A stretch of DNA of 64,000 nucleotides from Taeniopygia guttata (GCF_048771995.1 NC_133032.1:19855001-19919000), one strand, 5' to 3'. Shown: positions 24,749 to 39,700, counted from the stretch's first letter. Made by a program: numbers and translations. Notes: generated by a model from the sequence alone, not told the origin.

Positions 24749-27700
24749 TGTTGGCTCATTGATGTGTTGGTATGCAACCAATAAGGAAGGCTGCAAGCAC
24801 ATAAATAATCACCCATTTAGTCAGCCTGACTTCATACCCCAAAGTGTTTTATGGACTGGGATAGACACTTCTATACTGAAATAGATACTGTTATACTTAT
24901 TTACAGGTAGGGAAGTCCAGGAGGACATCAGTGACCTTACCAAAGTTCATGCAAATGTCAATGGCAGGAAACTCCTGATTGTCTTGTCTAATTCTATATC
25001 TGGGGGCTCATGCTTTAGTAATCAGCCCTGTTTTCAATTGCACTTTTTAACCTTGAGTATGAATGATTTGAATATCTTTCAGAGAGAGATATTGAGAAAT
25101 ACTTATATTGAAAAATCTGGTTAAATAATGTTTGCAAGATGCACAGAGACAATGGTAAAGAATGCAATAGAAAATCAGTCGATCCAGCTGCATGGACTGG
25201 CTTGTCCCCTCATACACAGCATACCACAAGAGGCCAATATGTAAAGAATAAGTCAGATGAAATGATACTGCCTAGGCCTAATTCTTTGCTCAGACCTATG
25301 GTTACAGATTGGTCCCACCTCAGTGAAAATTACACACTGATATCTGCAAATGGAAAATTTTAGAAGGCCCATTGCAACAGTGAGAGATTGATGTCTATGT
25401 TTTTCATGACATTTTATTTTAGAGCTCCAAACTATTGTGTATCAAATATCCTGCATGATCTTTGTCAAATATTTGTGAAATCATCAGCAGAAGAGAGATA
25501 CTTTCTGGCCATTAACCACATGAAGACAACAGCAGCGAAATAATTAACTCATACAAAAACTGGTTATGTGCTGTGGTTAGGAAGAACCTTGAGCCTCCTC
25601 TATGTCATACAATCTTAGTTGCTCATACAGGTTCTCAGAGGCACTTAATTTTAATAGAAGTCTCAAGTTTGACAATTCTGCCATACATATAGTCTAAAGC
25701 AAATTAGGGCAACAAAAGTAAAAAGTTTCAGGAAAAAAATTGAGTCTGGTAATATCATCCATTTTTTAAGGTGAACGACTGCTCTTTGTTAAGTCTTGTT
25801 TTGTTAATTTTACATATTACTGCAAGGCACTTTTCAGTACCAGTATTGGTATATTAGTAACTTAACTGAAGCGAGGTTCTTGTTATTATTTGAGTGCAGT
25901 AGAAGTCCTTGTGAGTTTGCTTCACACCATTTACCAACATGACCGTAGAAGAAAGTTCAGTCCCTGGGCAAAGCAGCCCTGAACCCTGAGAGCCCCAGCT
26001 GCAGAGCCCGGCTGCCAGCCAGCACACAGGACCTGCTGCTGAAGCAACTCCATCGCTCACTGCTATTCACAGACAAAAATGGGAGTTAAGTGCTTCAGAT
26101 CCAGTGCTTAAGTCTAAATGCTAATCAGGGCCCCTGGCTTTCTGAGACACACAAATGAGAAAGAAAAGCTGTAAATTAGGAGGTTAATTTCTTATTTACA
26201 GCAGTGCTGTAGGTTCATGGCAGAGTTACAAGTGTTAGCACCGATAAACACTTCTGTACTAACTTTTCTCTTTTCATATGTTCTTCTCTAGAAAAAGATG
26301 ACAAGAGAACAAATATCTCACAGGCAGAGGTAAGTGATGTTGGTTTTTTTTAAGCATATTTATTGCTAAAATAATTATATTGTTAAAAACTCTTGGAAAC
26401 TCATTAATTCACCCTGTGGATACTTTTATTTGCATTCTCATGCCATCTGCAGTAACACAGCCTTTTAAGAACCATCATTTTCAAAGCAGGGCTGAGTAAA
26501 GCTGTGTTGTGCGTTCTGCCAGCCCTCCCTTCCCCCTGTAGCAGGGAGCTGGGAGAGGCAAGCTTCCCCTCTGCCTTGCTGCTGTGCCCTGTTAAAGCAC
26601 AGCAAAGCCAAGGTGACCCTGCCAGTTCACCCCACCCAAGCGTTGCTGAGGATCTGCAGGTCACTGCTGGGCACAAGCACATTCACACACCTCTCCACTC
26701 TCTCCATCGCGTGTCAAGCCTACAGCAGGCAGTGCAGTCATGTCTGCACAGGAGTTGGAAGCTGGCTCCTCTGATCTTGTTTTCTGACCTCCCCTTGCAT
26801 GGTTCCTCCAATTCCCTGATCTCTTTCTCCTCTCCTCTGTTCAGAGCAGAGGGCAGCACCTTAAATAGCAGCAGGAGGTATTGATTGGTTCAAATTTGAA
26901 CTCTAATACAAACATATAAAGATTTAGTGGTGTGAGGTTCACCAATTATCCCATAGTGTTTATAAATAGCTTTCTCTTTCCAAAGAAGACAATATTTTAT
27001 TTATAAATGTTATAATTTTATCCATTGTGATAAGCTAAATTGATAGGATTAGCTCTACTTGTGTGAAACATGTCTCAAATGTTCCATGAAGAAATATATC
27101 TGATTAAAATTCATAGTCAATAGATACGCATTTTTAGCAAATGTTTGGGTAATGGCAACATCATTACTACAACTAGAAATTGATAAAATTAGGTGGGAAA
27201 AAAAAGCTTGGTTACACACAGTTTTACCTTAACCTTTTGGTTAGGAGTGTGATATGGTGCTTATGTCTTCCAAAGCTAGCTGAGGGTGTACTGTATGAGG
27301 CTTTCTTGTCCTTTTTGTTTAGATATAGTTCATGTTGGTATAACATTGACACCAATTTAGCTGCTTTCATTTTGCAAAAGCTGCTATGCTTTAGCACTGA
27401 ATATACCCCAGTTAGCTTTTTCTAACTAAACATTGATATAATGTTGTAATGCTATTATTACTCTATGTATATTGGTATAATATAATAATGCTATTATTAC
27501 TCTACATGTAATTTTACTACCATTATTTTGGAGTAGTTTTTCTTTTGTGCATAGATGCAACTCTGGGGCCACAAAAATTTTAGCTAAATACAACACTCAA
27601 ATGAGGCTCAGTTAAAGGCTGAGTGATTGGCTGCTGAAATTATTGTCTTAGGTTTAATAGGACACATTGAAAAGGGAGGGATTTTCCATTTATTTGTATT

Positions 27701-30700
27701 AAAATGTATATATTAATATTTCAGTGCTACCTTACACATGCATATAATCCCTGATTACACAGTAATTGGAATGCTGGATAATGTAAACTTTGCAACTATT
27801 TTAATATGCGTAGACATTTATTTGCCTTATGAGAATCAATTGCACAGGCTGTTAAAAGCACAGGCTATCCTAATTTTGTGTTCAACAATATTTGTATAGA
27901 ATGAAGGGTAATTTTCAGTAGTATTGGGTATGTTCTGCCTGGGAGTCATAAAGGTTATCCATTGAACACATATTTTTGTCTTAGTTATCCTGTATACATG
28001 ACAGCCGGGGAGCAGCATCAGCTGTACACAATATGTTTTTCCCAGAAGCTCTGCTGGGCACTCGGATGGGTGCACACAGGGGGCTGCCACGAGCAGAAAG
28101 CTCTCTCTGTGTCTCACTGTCCCTCTCTGTTTTGTCCCCGCAGTCGCAGAGTGCCTCTCCCAAGCAGAGGAAGCAGAGCGTCTTCACCCCACCTGCCCTC
28201 AAAGGTACTGTCAGCTCTGCCCAGCCCTGGCTCGGTGGCTCCTGTGGGACCAGAGCAGAGCCACAGGGTCATGCCAGCCATCCCTGCCTCCACACTCTGC
28301 TCTTACTGCCTGGCACTGCCCCCTGCCCAATGCTGACCATCTCTCCACCCTCAGCACACAATCTTGCTGCAGCAGCAAATGTATTTGTTTGAGGGAAAAA
28401 AAAAAAGTTTTTATGCTTTGATTAGTTTGCTATAACAGATAATGCAATGCCAAACTACAAACAGAGCTTCTTGAATATGTAAATTCTATTGGTGGTGGCT
28501 CCATAGAGTTCTCTGTTTCTTATTTGAAACCACCCCCCCATATTCTGCTTCTCATTTCAAGGCAGCTGTGAAAAGGAGAACGAAAACCATGGTCTTGGTA
28601 TGTGACAATAGGGTGTGTGAAGACCTTCTTGGGAAGATAAGAAAAAATGAGAAGTCTTGATAAAAATTTTGAGGGATAACATGATTTTTAGGAATATGCA
28701 CAAAAGCAGCAGGAATATCACCTGGGATCAGAACAGCTACATTTAGGTCTTGCCTTTTATGTAGTTCTGAATAGAATTTGACCTGATAGTGATTGCAATG
28801 AAGCAAGATCAGTGGTGATTCACCAGCACTTCTGAGTGACACTTGTCAGAGCAGGATTATTTTCAGAGTGCAGTATAAAGGCCATCCTGCCAGGTGTCTC
28901 TTGATAGATAATGAATACGTAAATTTCCATTTGTCTTCTTAACATAGTTTATTACCTGACAGAAAAGGTGGGATATCTGATTAGTTGTGTGAAATACTGC
29001 TGCTGTCATAAGGTAATCTACCATATCAGCCAGCTCTGTGTATCTCATTCTGTAGCTGCAGTTCTCTAGAACTTGTCCTCAAATAAAATATCACTCAGCT
29101 GTCACACAAGACTCCGTTTGCCAAAATAGGCTGAAGTTTGTGTGCTGGTTATTAGAAATACTGTTATAACATCCAATTTCAATATTTTTTCTGGAAGGAA
29201 AATGCTTTGCATGGATAGCAATACCTATTGATCTCACTGCTGTATTATTTTGCTGTACAAGCCTAAGCTAAATACTGTGCAAATGAAGTGCAGTGTAAAA
29301 CAGGTCCTCATAGCTCCTCTCTAGAACTGCATGCCTTAGCATCCTAAATTACACCATAGTCCCAGATACACAAGTAGGCACTTGGAAGTTGATAACCCTT
29401 CCTGTAAACAGTCTGGATTGCTCCAGATTTACCATACTGTTACTGTCATAAATGTGATTTTTTAATTTAAAAAATACTTGGCGGAAAATTCATTATTCTT
29501 CCTTTTCACTGTTATGAAAGCATGATTTTTTTTTTTGTTTGGACTGATTGTGAGGCCAATATATAGCAATGTGAAATACACAGTGCTATGCAATACACAA
29601 GGCTGTTTCTACTGAGAAATATATATTTTTTGTAAAGATTTAAATTTTTCTACTTTTATAGCAGTTGAAGATAACACTATTCAACAGTATTTTCAGAATA
29701 ATAGGCTTCACAGTTGCACACTCCTCCTCAACTTTGAGCATATATACATATATATATTTCCTGTGCACTGTTTTTCCCCCAGTTTATTCATAATACGGTA
29801 TTTGACACAGAGTAAAGTAAAAAAATAACATTTTTATAGCCCCTTGTCTGCTCTATACCCTCTGAGGCTGTTACTAATGGAAGCTGGGATAGACTTTAAT
29901 CTGGTATACCTTGCATTTAAAACTGGTGGAGAAGAGGAACAAATATTTTCATTTGTTAACCTCTGTGGCATTTTAGTAGTTTGTAGCTGCTGTTAACTCA
30001 AAGTTCCCAGAAATAAGCCAAACTTGCAGGCAGTGGAACTGTGCTGGAAGCTGAGATAGCAGCTGAGTGCAGAGGGCTGTGGGAAAGCCAAGGGGCCATG
30101 GCAGGAGCTTTGCTCTATGCCTGCAGCAAAAAGGGATCAAGAGAAACCATGGGCACAGTTGCACTTCAGCCTGACTCCAAATCTCCAAGTAGCTGAAAAT
30201 AGTTTTGTAACAGTTTTTGTAAGTTTCTTGAAATAATTACAAATCTGTGTGAGAAAAAGGTTGCTGGTTGCTGGTGTTGATGGCAAGGCAGGAGAGAGAA
30301 AGAGGAAATTAGTGTGTATGTTGTGGTTATAGGAACCCATATAAAATGGGAAATTGTTGGCTTGTTGAACAGAGTAAAGTGATGTCAGACAATGGTGATG
30401 ACTGGTTACATTACCAGAACTATAGTATATGTTACATGAAATATCCAAATATATAGAAATATATGCAATAAACACAGTACTGTTGAGGTTTTACCTATCA
30501 TGGTAAATATATGGAGATCAGCCTCTTAGTTAAATTGCCCAGATAAGGGGTTCATATTGCCCAGAGAAGCTGTGACTTCCATCCCTGGAAGTGTCCAAGG
30601 CCAGGTTGGATGGGCCTCTGAGAAACCTGCTCTAGTGGGCAGTGTCCCTGTCCATGGAAGGGGGGCTGGAATCAGATGGTCTTTAACGTCTCTTCCAACC

Positions 30701-33700
30701 CAAACCATTCTATGATTCTGTGATTCTATTCTTTTATATATATGGGGGTATATTTTTTTCTCTCTGACATTGCCCTTATTAAACTAATATTCAACATCAT
30801 GATCTGTCTAAGACCATGCCCAAATATTTCAGTTTCATCAGTACAGAAGCTTCCTCTAGCTCAAGGCTGGGCTGTGGCTGCTGCAGCAAGCTGTAGCAAA
30901 CCTGGTGCAACAGGCAGCTTCTTATTACTGTATAACTGTGTGTACTTTGGCTCCTGCTTTTATTTTCCCAAACAAAAACACACCAGAGTTCCTACAGACA
31001 GAGCAAATAGCTGACTCATCTCAGAGCATTGTTCTTTTTACTGGAATACAGTGTGCTGGAAAAATCAATGTGAGAGCTATTGATTTAAGTGGTAATCTGG
31101 AGAGGGACTCAGCTGGCCAACCAGATAACAGCTGAGCATGGTGTGCTTCTTAGTATTATATTACCAAACCTAATGGATGTCAAAGAGGTTTTCCATTTTA
31201 CTGTCATAGATATTTCTTTCCTAACCTGCCACACTAGTGTTTAATTCCATACTGGCATGTACCATGCAATGTTGGCAAAAGTCAGTATCTGAATACTGCA
31301 CCAAACGGATCCATCTTGTTTTCTGTTTGTTGTGATTCACCTCTTGTCACAGTTTTTTTCTATGTTTAGCCGCAATCTTAATAGAGGATTTCATCCTCAG
31401 TTCCCCTCCAGTTCCCCTCCCCCAGCATCACCTCCAGTTCTCCTCCTTGTGTCACTTTTTCTTCTGTTATTCATGGGGTTTTATGCCTGAACTTCAAATT
31501 TTCTCATCCTTTCAAGGTTTTCTTCTTCATATGTAAAGGTTAGCTTCAACCTTCCTACGAAAAATACCATAAAAATAACCACAGGAATGCTTTGCAATTT
31601 GAATAGTCACCAGTTTTGCCTTGGGCAATCTTTTCCAGTCAGTTCTCAATGTGTAAGGCCTTTTTTTCCTATTTACTAATCTGCTTCTTGTTCTTAATGA
31701 CAAAACCAAGAAGAAATCTTTGATCCTTTTCCAAAGTAGATGTCCAGCTGTTTTAGCACAAAGGTCCGTCCATCCATCAAACACAAACAGCATCTTCAGA
31801 AATATCTTCATTATTCTGCTTGGTGTGCTAGAGGAGACCCTGGAAGTCCTGCTGGAGTCTCATTTTTTACCCCCACACTTGCCAGAGAAGTCTAAAATGG
31901 GATGATAACCCTTCCAGATAGAGAGTGACCAAGTGAAGGCATCTTAGTCTGCCAAGGCAGAAGTGGATTGCACTTACCCCAGGTAATGGTGCTTCCTTGG
32001 TGTCTCATTACCACTTGAAAATCAAAAGAGCACATTTGAGTCTCAGAGTTGCAGCTGCAGCTTTCCATGCCAGGGCACACTTCGTGCTGAGGCAGGTTTC
32101 CTTTCACCTAGGTAGTGGTGTTTTGTTTGGTAGCCCAGCTCATCCTTGGAAGGAAATGCAGACAGCAGTGGCAGGAAGCAAGGTTCACAAAGACTAACAG
32201 AAGAGAGCCTGAGCTGTTCCCAAACCTGCATTGCTCCCCAGAGGTTCCAAATCCCCACATTAGCTACAAGCCATTGCTATTAATACTAGTAGCTATTTAA
32301 GCACTATCAAGGTCTCCCCCTGTGAAGGAAGTGCACGTTCCCAAGTGATTTGAGGATTTCATTAGCAGTGAGTCTACCAGCCTGGATGTGCTGGATGTTA
32401 GAGAAATAGGAAAACTTCACCCATCTTAGTTCACTCTGCAAGAGGCTGTTTAGATCAGATAAGATCCTGCTAATTTCAGCAGGCTTTAAAGAATGTTATT
32501 GTAGCTGTCTGTGTTCACTGGACCATCTTTGCAGTGAGGAGCCATCAAATCATAATTAAAGTCATTCCCCACACAAGTAAGAGATACATTTGACTGTTTT
32601 TCTTCTCAGCCTTTTGGGAAATAAATGCTTTAAATTCCCCTCCTAATGTATTTTTCTTTGCATAAAAACAAAGGTTTTTTCCTGTGCTAGGCCTCAGCTA
32701 CAAGATTTGAAATTGGATTAAATCAGAGCTGTTATAAATCTAAGGAACATTCAAAGACATTATTTTGGTTTGAGTCATTAAAACAACCAGAACTCACTGG
32801 CTTTTCCCAAAGTGTTCAGACCCAGGGATTTGATACATGCATAATTCTAGTATTTACAATGATGGTTGATATTAAATGAGCTCTTTCTAGCTCCTGCCAT
32901 GAATTTCAGATGCTCTACTTGTTTAGTGCCTGCTTGTTCTTCTCTCCAAAGGAAACAACATGCAGAATAAATGATTAAAATCATGATGTCCCTCCTGAAA
33001 TATGTAATTTATTAAAAGCAATTAGTACAGTATGTGGCCCTCATCCAAATTTGTAACCCCTTAGGCCAGCATGACGATGTCTGATGCATCTCATTACTTT
33101 GTGACTGAAGGTTAACAACGAACATGGGTAGAGTCTGGAGACATTAAAGATTATTGTTAGTATGGTGAGCACTGAGTTTGGAGCCCATGAGAATCATTGT
33201 GGAACAAAAATCTCAGGCTAAATTTACTTCAAGTGGCACAGGAATGAAGTTTCTAAGGCTTTAGCAGTCACTACAAAAACTTGTATCATTTTACAAGCTG
33301 TCTTCTTACATGGCAAACTCTGTAAAGAGCTTCTAGTGTTAACTAAATACTAACTAAATCAGTGTAAGAAAATGAAACATCCCACTATTCTAGAAAGAAA
33401 AATACCATGTGTTTTTTTCTTCTGCTTCATACATGGGTTTAAATTTAATTTTTAGGAAATTAATGTTAGCCGTAATATCAGACCTTAGTCTTCTAAACAT
33501 CAAAACTAGGCTTGTAAAAATTCACAAATTGAGCTGGTGTTCAGTCAAACTTTTCTTATGTGGGTGAGTCACTTTGACGCAGCCTATTACATTTTTCCAA
33601 TCTCTCCAATGATGATCCTTTTTCAAAGATGATTGTGCTGCACATCAGCCATGTGGCCAGAACAGGAGATGGAGATGGTTTTCAATTATTCTCTCAGTTC

Positions 33701-36700
33701 TGAGTGGTATTTTGGACCTCCTTCCTTTTCCAGTGAGCTAAATGGCTGTGATAACTACCGGGCAGGTGGTTAGGACTACTGCACAAAAACAGGTAATGGC
33801 CAGTGGTTGGAGCAATTCCTGAGGTTGGGCAGGAATCTTCCTCTAATGCCTTAGCAGAGCTGCCATGTCCCTGGAGAAACATCTCTTCTGTAGCCTGGTA
33901 GTACCAGTTCTTCACCACGTTCTTTTCATGCAGAAAATCTGTCTCAGTAAGTTGTTTCTTGGGTGACAAAAGGCTAAGCTCTGCCTCGTTCTTCATGTGC
34001 ACTGCTCTTGTTAGTTCATGTGTTGCGATGCGACAAAATGCCATCAGTGCACTTCATTTCCTGGGTGGAAGGCCCACAACTGTCTGGACCTTCTGAAGAA
34101 CGGGGAATAGAAGATTTATGCTGCAGTTTTGTATCACTGTGTTTTTCCCTTGTCCCTAACTTGGTCACAAGAGGTGCAGCTTTGTTTCCCGAGCTACTTG
34201 TTCTCGTCATTTATATACCGTTCTTATCCTCATCTTAGTCAGTGCACCTCGATAGAGCCACGCCACTGGATGCAGAATGGCCTCGACTGGATTTCCTGGC
34301 TATCTTTACCAAGATGTTACCTTCTAGTGCCTGGTCTCTTTCCTCCCTCCTCTCTCCTTCCTCAGACTTCAACAGTAGGATGACAACAGTAGATACAATT
34401 AAGAAAAAAAAGAAAAGCTAAATTAATTAGTGAATCACTGAGTTGGTGACAGGGATACATCAAATTGCTGCCATCTCAAGTTCAGTTGGCTGCCACTGTT
34501 GTGGTACTGCCCAACACGTTGGCAGACACTGCTGTAGTCTGTATTTAATTTCTTGCTGTTGGCAGCTTTGAATACATTTCATTTCACAGCTGGTGGCTCC
34601 TACTTCAAAATGGCTCTGGCCTTGGCTGCAATAAATATTGCAGTACCTATAGAGAGACCAAGGTGTCCAGTGGAGACTGAGCTTGACATCTGTTCCACAG
34701 AAAATCTGGGATGTTTGTGTTGTAACTTGTCATCTGCCACTATTACCTGGAGTGAAGAAGAAAGGGCTGTGTTGAGCACTAATGTCAGTCCCTAAATTAC
34801 CATATGAGGTCCGACACAGACCAAAGTCTGGGGGAGTATTTCATTTGGCTCAGTGTGAAATCCATATATCTGATAGTTCCTTCTAATCTTGTGCAATGAA
34901 TGCTAAACAGACATCCTCCTAAAGGTACAACTTAATTTTTATGATAGAAGCTAATCTTAGAAAAATGCTGTGAAAGAGCATTTATGACTTGTAAATAGTG
35001 TTATTAAGCATTGTTGTATTAAATACAGGGCTGTGTAAACATCCTACTGTTTCTAAGCAGTAACAGACGACATTAAAAAGTCCACCTTTTAAGAGCTAGC
35101 AACATAAAATACTATAGAACAAAAATATGGAAGACATAGTACATATTTTAAAATGTAAAGTAGAAATCCTGGGAAGGGCAGCGTGTGTTGTTCTGGTTAC
35201 ATTTTTTACAAGATGTATTTATAGTGAAGTTACAAAGATTTTTGGCAGTGTTGTGTTCTGAGTTGAAGCAGCTTTTGAAGAAAAGATAATATTTTTGTAG
35301 GAGAAGATGTAAGATTCTTATGAAGTCAGCCATTTGACAGGGCATTAAATTTTATATCCTTGCTGTATGTTCTATGCTGGAGGTTAACAACCAAGCCACA
35401 TGGCAGACACTGACTCCAGCCAGCCCTACTGTAATAAATAATAATTGCCCCTCTGTTTCATCTAAAGCATTGTAAATCTGGAATTTGATCCTAAGCAAGA
35501 TGGCAGAATGAAAACCTGGATTAGACATTGCTGCTCTTGTTCAGTGTTTGACATCTCCCAGACAGGCAGGGCAGGATTGTGCATACAGAGAGGGCAAGTG
35601 CATGTGCCAGGGCCTCACTCCCCTTGGCTCTGAGCACATTCCTCCTGCAGCATTGCTGGGGTCATGGCTGGGGAGCAGTGGAGGAGCTTCTCAGTCTGTA
35701 TTGGGGTGTTCTGGAGGTAGATGCAGTATATACATACAGAGGTACCTCTCAAAAGTCTCCATGGTATCTGAGCTGCTGTCTCATTTAATTTACCCTAAAA
35801 AGAAAAGCCTTCCCTGGATTTGTACCTAACTGCATATTTCTACAGTCCCGCTTTGTCTATTAATGTCTGCTCTCCATGTAGTCAAATTTTATATATAAAA
35901 ATCCCCACCCTCAAAAGGCAAAGCTTTCAAAAGACAGGGTGACTACAGGCAAGCTCAAGGTTAAGAGTGAATTTGTATAACATGAAAGGCACTGAGCAGT
36001 GGCATTAGCCTGACACAGCAAAATCATCCCACGACCTCCCAGCTACGATTCCATCAGCTGTGCTGGCCTTTATGAGCATGTACAAGTAGGTGCAGGCTCA
36101 CAGCCATCAGCCAAGCTCTCACCAGCTGCTCTGACAGCCTCCTGGGATCAGGGCAATGATTTCCATGAGAGTGGCTCCTGGCCACAAGCTGCTCTTCCAG
36201 GGACAGTAGCTTACCATTAGCTTTTTTACTTCAGGCTTCATCCTGATCTGAGTCAAGGTCCCAGCAGCACATTAGCTTTGTGGTATCTCTGTTTCTAAAC
36301 AACGTGGTCCTTATTTCTGTGGTTAAGCTAAGAGAAACATAGAAAAACCATGCTTCTGATTTTCAGGGACCATATGTGCTGGATTTCTTGTGGTGGGGAT
36401 ATTTCTAGGTTTCTAGTATTTGATTTTTTTTTTCCTTTTGAAGTGGATGCCTATTTGAATTTATCAAAACCCAAAAATTTTCCTCAAAAAGCCAGGTGGC
36501 TCTTCTCCCCTCCATAATTTCTCCCTTCCTTCACCCCTTGAGATGCAACATTGCCCAGTATAGCAAGAACACAGAGTTCCCAAAACCATCCTCCAGAGCT
36601 TTGGCATGGAGACAAGAACACGAGCAGCCTGAAGATTTCAACCACATCCTTTCAGGCCTGAAGCTGGGACTGAGCACTCACATGAATTATGTGTGTGACT

Positions 36701-39700
36701 GTGACCAGAAAAACACAGGAAATACTTTAGCTAGCATATGGATCTGAAAAGGGATTCATTTTCCTGTGAGCTGCACAGGCCAGCAGGATGTTGTTTAAAA
36801 GCTCTCATGTGATGTAGCTGCTAGTTGTTCGGACGGAGGGAGGATACTTCAGGTTTTTCAGCTCTCCCACAACCTGAGAACAACCGGTGTTATTCCATGG
36901 ATCTTTTAGAGCCAGGAGAGATGATTAGCAGCCTCTGAGCAATTTACAGACTAACTATTTCTAACAATGCAATTAAAGGAGTTGTGGGGTCTGGTGACTG
37001 CTCAGAAGGAAAACACTCCCCTGAAGTGTTTGCTGTGGTTCTCCCAGCCCAGGGTGCACCATTGCTGTGTATGCTGGCCCCAAGCAAGCAGAAAAATGTG
37101 CACACACATCTGGTAAACCCTGAGAGCTGTGCAGGTTTGTGGGCTACTCCCTGCAATGGCATCTCTCCAGGGGACAGGGACACAGGGCACACCGTGGCTA
37201 CACCTTCCCTGGAGAGCAGCTGGAGAGGGGCAGGACACCACAGGTGTCCTCAGCTGGGACTGTGAGCAGCCATCGGCCCCAAGGCAGGAGAGGCCTGGGA
37301 ATGGGAGAGGCGGGACAGCAGAGACACGGCCAGGGACAGCAGAGACATGGCCAGGGACAGCAGAGACATGGCCAGGGGCAGCAGAGACACGGCCAGGGGC
37401 AGCATGGCCAGGGGCAGCAGAGACACGGCCAGGGACAGCAGAGACACGGCCAGGGGCAGCAGAGACATGGCCAGGGGCAGTAGAGACATGGCCAGGGACA
37501 GCAGGGCCAAGGGCAGCAGGGCCAGGGTACGGGCTGGCCATCTCCTACAGGGGCAAAGGGAGAAGCCTGCTGGAGAGAGTCCAGCAGGCTTCTCTCTCTA
37601 TATATGTATTTTTTTTTTTTTTTAAGCAATGAGGAGAAATTATGTAAATTCAGCTTTCAATTCCCTTGCAATCTGAAAGTAAAGAGTTTTTTAAAAGACA
37701 GTGGGATTTTTGGCATGCAGGCTCCCTCTGGTGACTCCTAGTGCAGCTCCACTGTTCAATGGAAAGAACAGTTACAAAGAGTAGAATTATATTAAATCTG
37801 ACTAATTTCAACTTAAAATCTATGAGGTTATTACTAAATTTCATCTGCATTCCAGCAGTATTCCCCACTTCCCATGAGTGGTTAGAGGCCGACTTTTATT
37901 TCAACTCACTCTTAGCAAGAGCTAAAATAAGAAATGTAAAAACTAATTTTTAAAGAATCTGTAACTGTGATGTGAATGTGTCTAAACCTATAGAAGAGAG
38001 TCTACCTTTTTGTATTTTGTCTATATTTTCCCAAATTAAATTGAGTAAACTGATATTCTTGCTGTGCTTCCCAGAAAAATTGAGAGCTTTACTTGTTTTC
38101 AGGCTCTGACAATTTTGAGTGTCAGATAGTGTGTTTCTATGGCATAATTGCCTTCTGGTTGTACTGGATGCTGGCTCTGGGGTATTTTGATGCCTTAGGC
38201 AATCAGAAGAGGTAGGTTTATCACAAGTTCAAGTCACTCACACAATAAAAAGCCACGAAAGATTTTGTCCCAATGTTGTGCTGCCTGCGGCAACTGCAAG
38301 GTGAGACTGGTTTTATCTACTGCAATGCAAATAATTTGTGGTGACTGCATTTAATGTTGAAAAATGTATTTCTTAACATTGGGTTTTAATTTTCCAATAA
38401 TCAGAAATACTTAAATATAATAATTTGGTGGAGTTTCAGTTACCTATAAGCTGAACAAGTTAAAATGAAAACATTTAAAATTTAAAATATTACTAGAGAT
38501 GTCAAACTAAAGCTTTAACTGTTCTCTTTTCTCCTCTCCCAAACAATCAGAGACACTATGCCAGATGCTTTCTGATGTCTAAGCTAGGAATTTGATTTTT
38601 CTGAATTTCTGTATCAAAGAAGTGCCCTTGTTGTGCATAAACATTATGTACTAAATTGGCTTGCATTTGTTTTAAGGATGTGAAAACCTACCTGTAGTAC
38701 TGTGCAAAACACCATAAATTGCTACAACCCAGTTTGTCTCCCTTGATTCAAGGGGTTTGTAGCCTTACTCTGTTAAAATTGTTCCTTGCAGCAAAGCAAT
38801 GCTGCTCCCGTTTACACTCCCAGGTCAGGAGAGTCATCCAAGAGGCCCAGTGGAAATGATCATGGGTGCCTACACCTGGCTGGGAACGTTCTGGGTGAGA
38901 GCTGATTGACACAGACTAAACCTTTCACAACATGGAAATGGCAACACAGTGAGAACATCATCCCACAGCTGCCCAAATCCAAGTTTCACCTTTCAGTCCA
39001 AAGGGTGAAGTGTTTTGTGGAAGTACTTTCCCTTCTTCTCTGAGACAGCTCTCTAGTGTCAGTTTGGATGGGTGATACTGTGTCCTAGGAAAACATCTCA
39101 GAAGCAAAACTTAGGACTTGTTAGGGCAATACGAAGAAAATAGTAATGACCTATTATTTATATGCCACTCATGAAACAACTGCATTGGGGATAATAAGCA
39201 AAACACTGGCCTATTAATCACTTGTTTAATCATACAAGGTTTTTCTAATTTTGAAGTTGTTTATAAAATATGTTAAAAGAAGAACTATTTTCAACATTTA
39301 GGACGAAGAATACATACAGACATAACTGTGCTATAGTAAGAGAAATGGCCAGGAGAGCCAGTCAGAAATTTCCCATTAAGAACACAAGAAATAAAAAAAA
39401 ATATTATAAAAGGAAAAAAAATATTATAAAAGGAAAAATGTTCTTGGTTGCCACTTTTGGCAGGAACAGATAAGAGGAAATAAAGCTAGGACACTTGATT
39501 CCCTTCCTCACACAAAAGTTACCATTTAATATTTTACAATCTTGGTAGCAGAACTCTCTTGTTTTACCTTCTGTAAAAGGAATAGTAGCTGTGAACATAG
39601 CATCTGTTCCTAAAGACAAATGGAGGACTGCTTTTGTGAATGCTCACTGATTTCAAGGCCTGGAAAGGACCCTTATTTTTATAACTGAACCTCTGGCATA

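Larger units (their letters stand above)
7816..26291 (+). other. PPP1R1C: PPP1R1C intron 2
   Basis: About 18.5 kb of mostly unremarkable AT-rich sequence. It ends with ttcttctctag before exon 3. Items inside that stand out are treated separately: a minus-strand pair of exon-like frames (12544-13417), A-runs at 13065-13086 and 24720-24742, an in-frame cassette candidate (17232-17324), and a microexon candidate (22602-22623). No interspersed repeat could be named with confidence here. Confidence 0.85.

Noticed and set aside
26504-26884. 126-codon plus-strand frame in intron 3
   Set aside because: Sits in a GC-richer patch with opposing open frames and low-complexity Ser/Leu/Pro composition. 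No motif, no splice logic.
27962-28392. Two plus-strand frames of 119-124 codons overlapping PPP1R1C exon 4
   Set aside because: They read exon 4 and its GC-rich flank. The true exon is fixed by homology and splice sites; the rest is shadow.
37002-37632. Long open frames on both strands with repeated peptides (plus 37129-37632 and minus 37002-37541)
   Set aside because: They are the translation of the 21-bp minisatellite in several frames. Unit lengths divisible by three keep them open, with no splice or start logic.
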